A stretch of 6,589 nucleotides of DNA from Lutibacter sp. UBA4458 (GTDB lineage Bacteria; Bacteroidota; Bacteroidia; Flavobacteriales; Flavobacteriaceae). Location of the stretch: the NCBI GenBank assembly GCA_002390165.1, contig DGOU01000021.1, positions 9,313 to 15,901 on the forward strand, in the 5' to 3' direction. Below are positions 5,425 through 6,589 of this stretch, piece after piece. Made by a program: the position numbers and the translations under genes. Below the pieces are notes generated by a model, which was not told the origin of the DNA, did no database searches, and worked only from the letters and a program-made list of their open reading frames with translations. Position 1 is the stretch's first letter; each line of letters starts with the position of its first letter.

Positions 5425-6589
5425 GTGAAAAAACTACTTTATACTTTATTATTAATTTTATTCGTAATCCCTTTTTACGGACAAACGCCACCAGCTTATT
5501 ATAATGGTTTAGATTTGAGCAAAACAGGTATGCCATTATTTAATGAATTGGCAGGAAGAATACAATCTACCCATTCAGGAATCCCTTATACAGGTTCTCC
5601 TGTTGACGTTTGGGATGCTTGTAAAGCCGGAGATGAAGATCCTGATATTTCTACAAATGTATTATTAATATATGGTTTTGAGGATAATGATGGAGATGTA
5701 ACAACAGATAGAACTCGACTTAAAACTTTACAAGATACTGGAAGTGGAGATACAGGTGTTTGGAATAGGGAACACGTATTTGCTAAATCATTGGCAGTGC
5801 CGAAATTAGAAACTACAAATCCTGGTCCAGGAACAGACGTTTATAATTTGCATGCGGTTGACAGAAGTAGAAATACCACAAGAAGTAATAATAAGTTTAC
5901 AGATGGTAGTGGAACAGCATCTTATAAAGCTGCTAATGGAGGGTGGTATCCTGGAGATGAATGGAAAGGAGATGTTGCACGCTCTGTTATGTATATGTAT
6001 ATGGAATACCATGGCGATGGTTCTCAATTTTCTCAAACTCAATGTTTTCCAACCTATGTTGGTATTGGAACTGTAAATAGTATAGATCCAAAAATGATTA
6101 ATTTGTTTTTGCAATGGAATGTGGAAGACCCTGTTTCGCCTTTTGAAGCGAAAAGAAACGAAACATTAGCAAATATTCAACAGAATAGAAATCCATTTAT
6201 TGATAATCCATATTTAGCAACTTTAATTTGGGGAGGCTTAACTGCGGAAGATAAATGGAATATGGGCGGTAGTTCTGATACAGAAGCTCCTACAGCTCCA
6301 ACAAATGTAATCGCTTCCAATATAACCGATAAAACTTTTGATATTAATTGGACTGCTTCAACCGACAATATTGGCGTTTACGACTATCTTATTTATTTAG
6401 ACGGTGTTTATTTACAATCATCCGCTACCACATCAACAAGTTTAACCAATTTAAGTCCAGATACTAATTATAATATAACTGTAAAAGCAAGAGACGCAGC
6501 TTCTAATTTATCCCCAGAAAGTAGTCCAATAATTGTTAAAACCCTTGTAGGTCCTAAAATTCTATTTACCGAAGATTTTGAAGACTGTG
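5425..6589 (+). CDS. Secreted endonuclease I with fibronectin type III domain, 3' end beyond window
   Basis: The frame is open from a GTG at 5425 to the right edge (388 codons plus one base). It encodes an extracellular nuclease of the endonuclease I (EndA/Vvn-type, beta-beta-alpha metal) family that cuts DNA and often RNA. Residues 1-20 are a Sec signal peptide: basic VKK, a hydrophobic core and FYGQ. The nuclease domain spans about 25-270; NREH at 114-117 carries the general base H117 with metal ligand E116, and RNTTRSN at 149-155 carries N150, the second metal ligand by family analogy. W113, D138 and the NLHAVD stretch (141-146) are further family landmarks. Residues about 286-372 form a fibronectin type III domain. 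The final ILFTEDFEDC resembles the beginning of a secreted jelly-roll/cleaved-adhesin type module. GTG is chosen because an in-frame TAG lies at 5416-5418 and the first in-frame ATG (5530) would remove the signal peptide. A type IX C-terminal sorting domain beyond the edge is plausible but not seen. Confidence 0.92.
   Translation, partial: MKKLLYTLLLILFVIPFYGQTPPAYYNGLDLSKTGMPLFNELAGRIQSTHSGIPYTGSPVDVWDACKAGDEDPDISTNVLLIYGFEDNDGDVTTDRTRLKTLQDTGSGDTGVWNREHVFAKSLAVPKLETTNPGPGTDVYNLHAVDRSRNTTRSNNKFTDGSGTASYKAANGGWYPGDEWKGDVARSVMYMYMEYHGDGSQFSQTQCFPTYVGIGTVNSIDPKMINLFLQWNVEDPVSPFEAKRNETLANIQQNRNPFIDNPYLATLIWGGLTAEDKWNMGGSSDTEAPTAPTNVIASNITDKTFDINWTASTDNIGVYDYLIYLDGVYLQSSATTSTSLTNLSPDTNYNITVKARDAASNLSPESSPIIVKTLVGPKILFTEDFEDC

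Noticed and set aside
5852..6076. 74-codon + strand open frame
   Set aside because: It is an out-of-frame reading of the endonuclease I domain; the real frame encodes the NLHAVD and RSN motifs across the same bases.
5806..6114. 102-codon minus-strand open frame
   Set aside because: It is antisense to the endonuclease I catalytic domain, with an S/I/C-rich composition typical of a reverse-strand shadow.
6177..6368. 63-codon minus-strand open frame
   Set aside because: It is antisense to the nuclease/fibronectin type III junction and has no independent signal.
1..6589. CRISPR array, insertion sequence, tRNA/rRNA, phage or defence genes
   Set aside because: No regularly spaced repeats, terminal inverted repeats with transposase, RNA-gene signatures or defence domains are visible; the genes are metabolic or secretory.

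Overview
This window is an AT-rich stretch of ordinary chromosome from a member of the Bacteroidota, most likely family Flavobacteriaceae. Four things point there. Base composition is strongly AT-biased. Start codons lack convincing Shine-Dalgarno sequences. TAnnTTTG promoter -7 elements lie in front of three transcription units. A secreted endonuclease I is followed by a fibronectin type III domain, a typical flavobacterial exoprotein layout. I cannot assign a genus.

Layout. Positions 1-862 hold the end of the succinate dehydrogenase/fumarate reductase operon on the + strand: the last 30 codons of the flavoprotein subunit (sdhA) and the whole iron-sulfur subunit (sdhB), closed by a strong hairpin terminator at 886-922. 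Positions 949-2015 are a minus-strand unit: a serine racemase-like PLP-dependent dehydratase followed by a previously easy-to-miss 36-residue single-span membrane protein. Divergent from it, positions 2142-4060 carry an overlapping + strand pair: a YbdL-type methionine (glutamine) aminotransferase and a YafV/Nit2-type omega-amidase. The omega-amidase gene overlaps tail to tail with plsC, a 1-acylglycerol-3-phosphate acyltransferase (minus, 4050-4784). Upstream of plsC, also on the minus strand, is a four-helix membrane protein of the flavobacterial 'cytochrome B-like' type (4835-5269), separated from plsC by a hairpin. From 5425 to the right edge runs the 5' part of a large secreted endonuclease I with a GTG start.

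How the genes fit together. SdhA/SdhB belong to respiratory complex II and the TCA cycle. The aminotransferase and omega-amidase form a recognised metabolic couple: a glutamine-dependent transaminase makes an alpha-keto acid amide (alpha-ketoglutaramate) that the amidase hydrolyses, pulling the transamination forward, for example in re-forming methionine from its keto acid. The neighbouring dehydratase also handles amino acids and shares the divergent intergenic region. PlsC makes phosphatidic acid for phospholipids. The nuclease acts outside the cytoplasm, probably to degrade extracellular DNA/RNA for nutrients.

I found no mobile element, CRISPR array, tRNA, rRNA or defence system, and nothing that looks like a new large system. 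The more interesting points are the hidden small membrane protein, the overlapping transaminase/omega-amidase pair, the tail-to-tail overlap without a terminator, the palindrome overlapping the sdhB terminator, and the TAnnTTTG motif that relocates one start codon.
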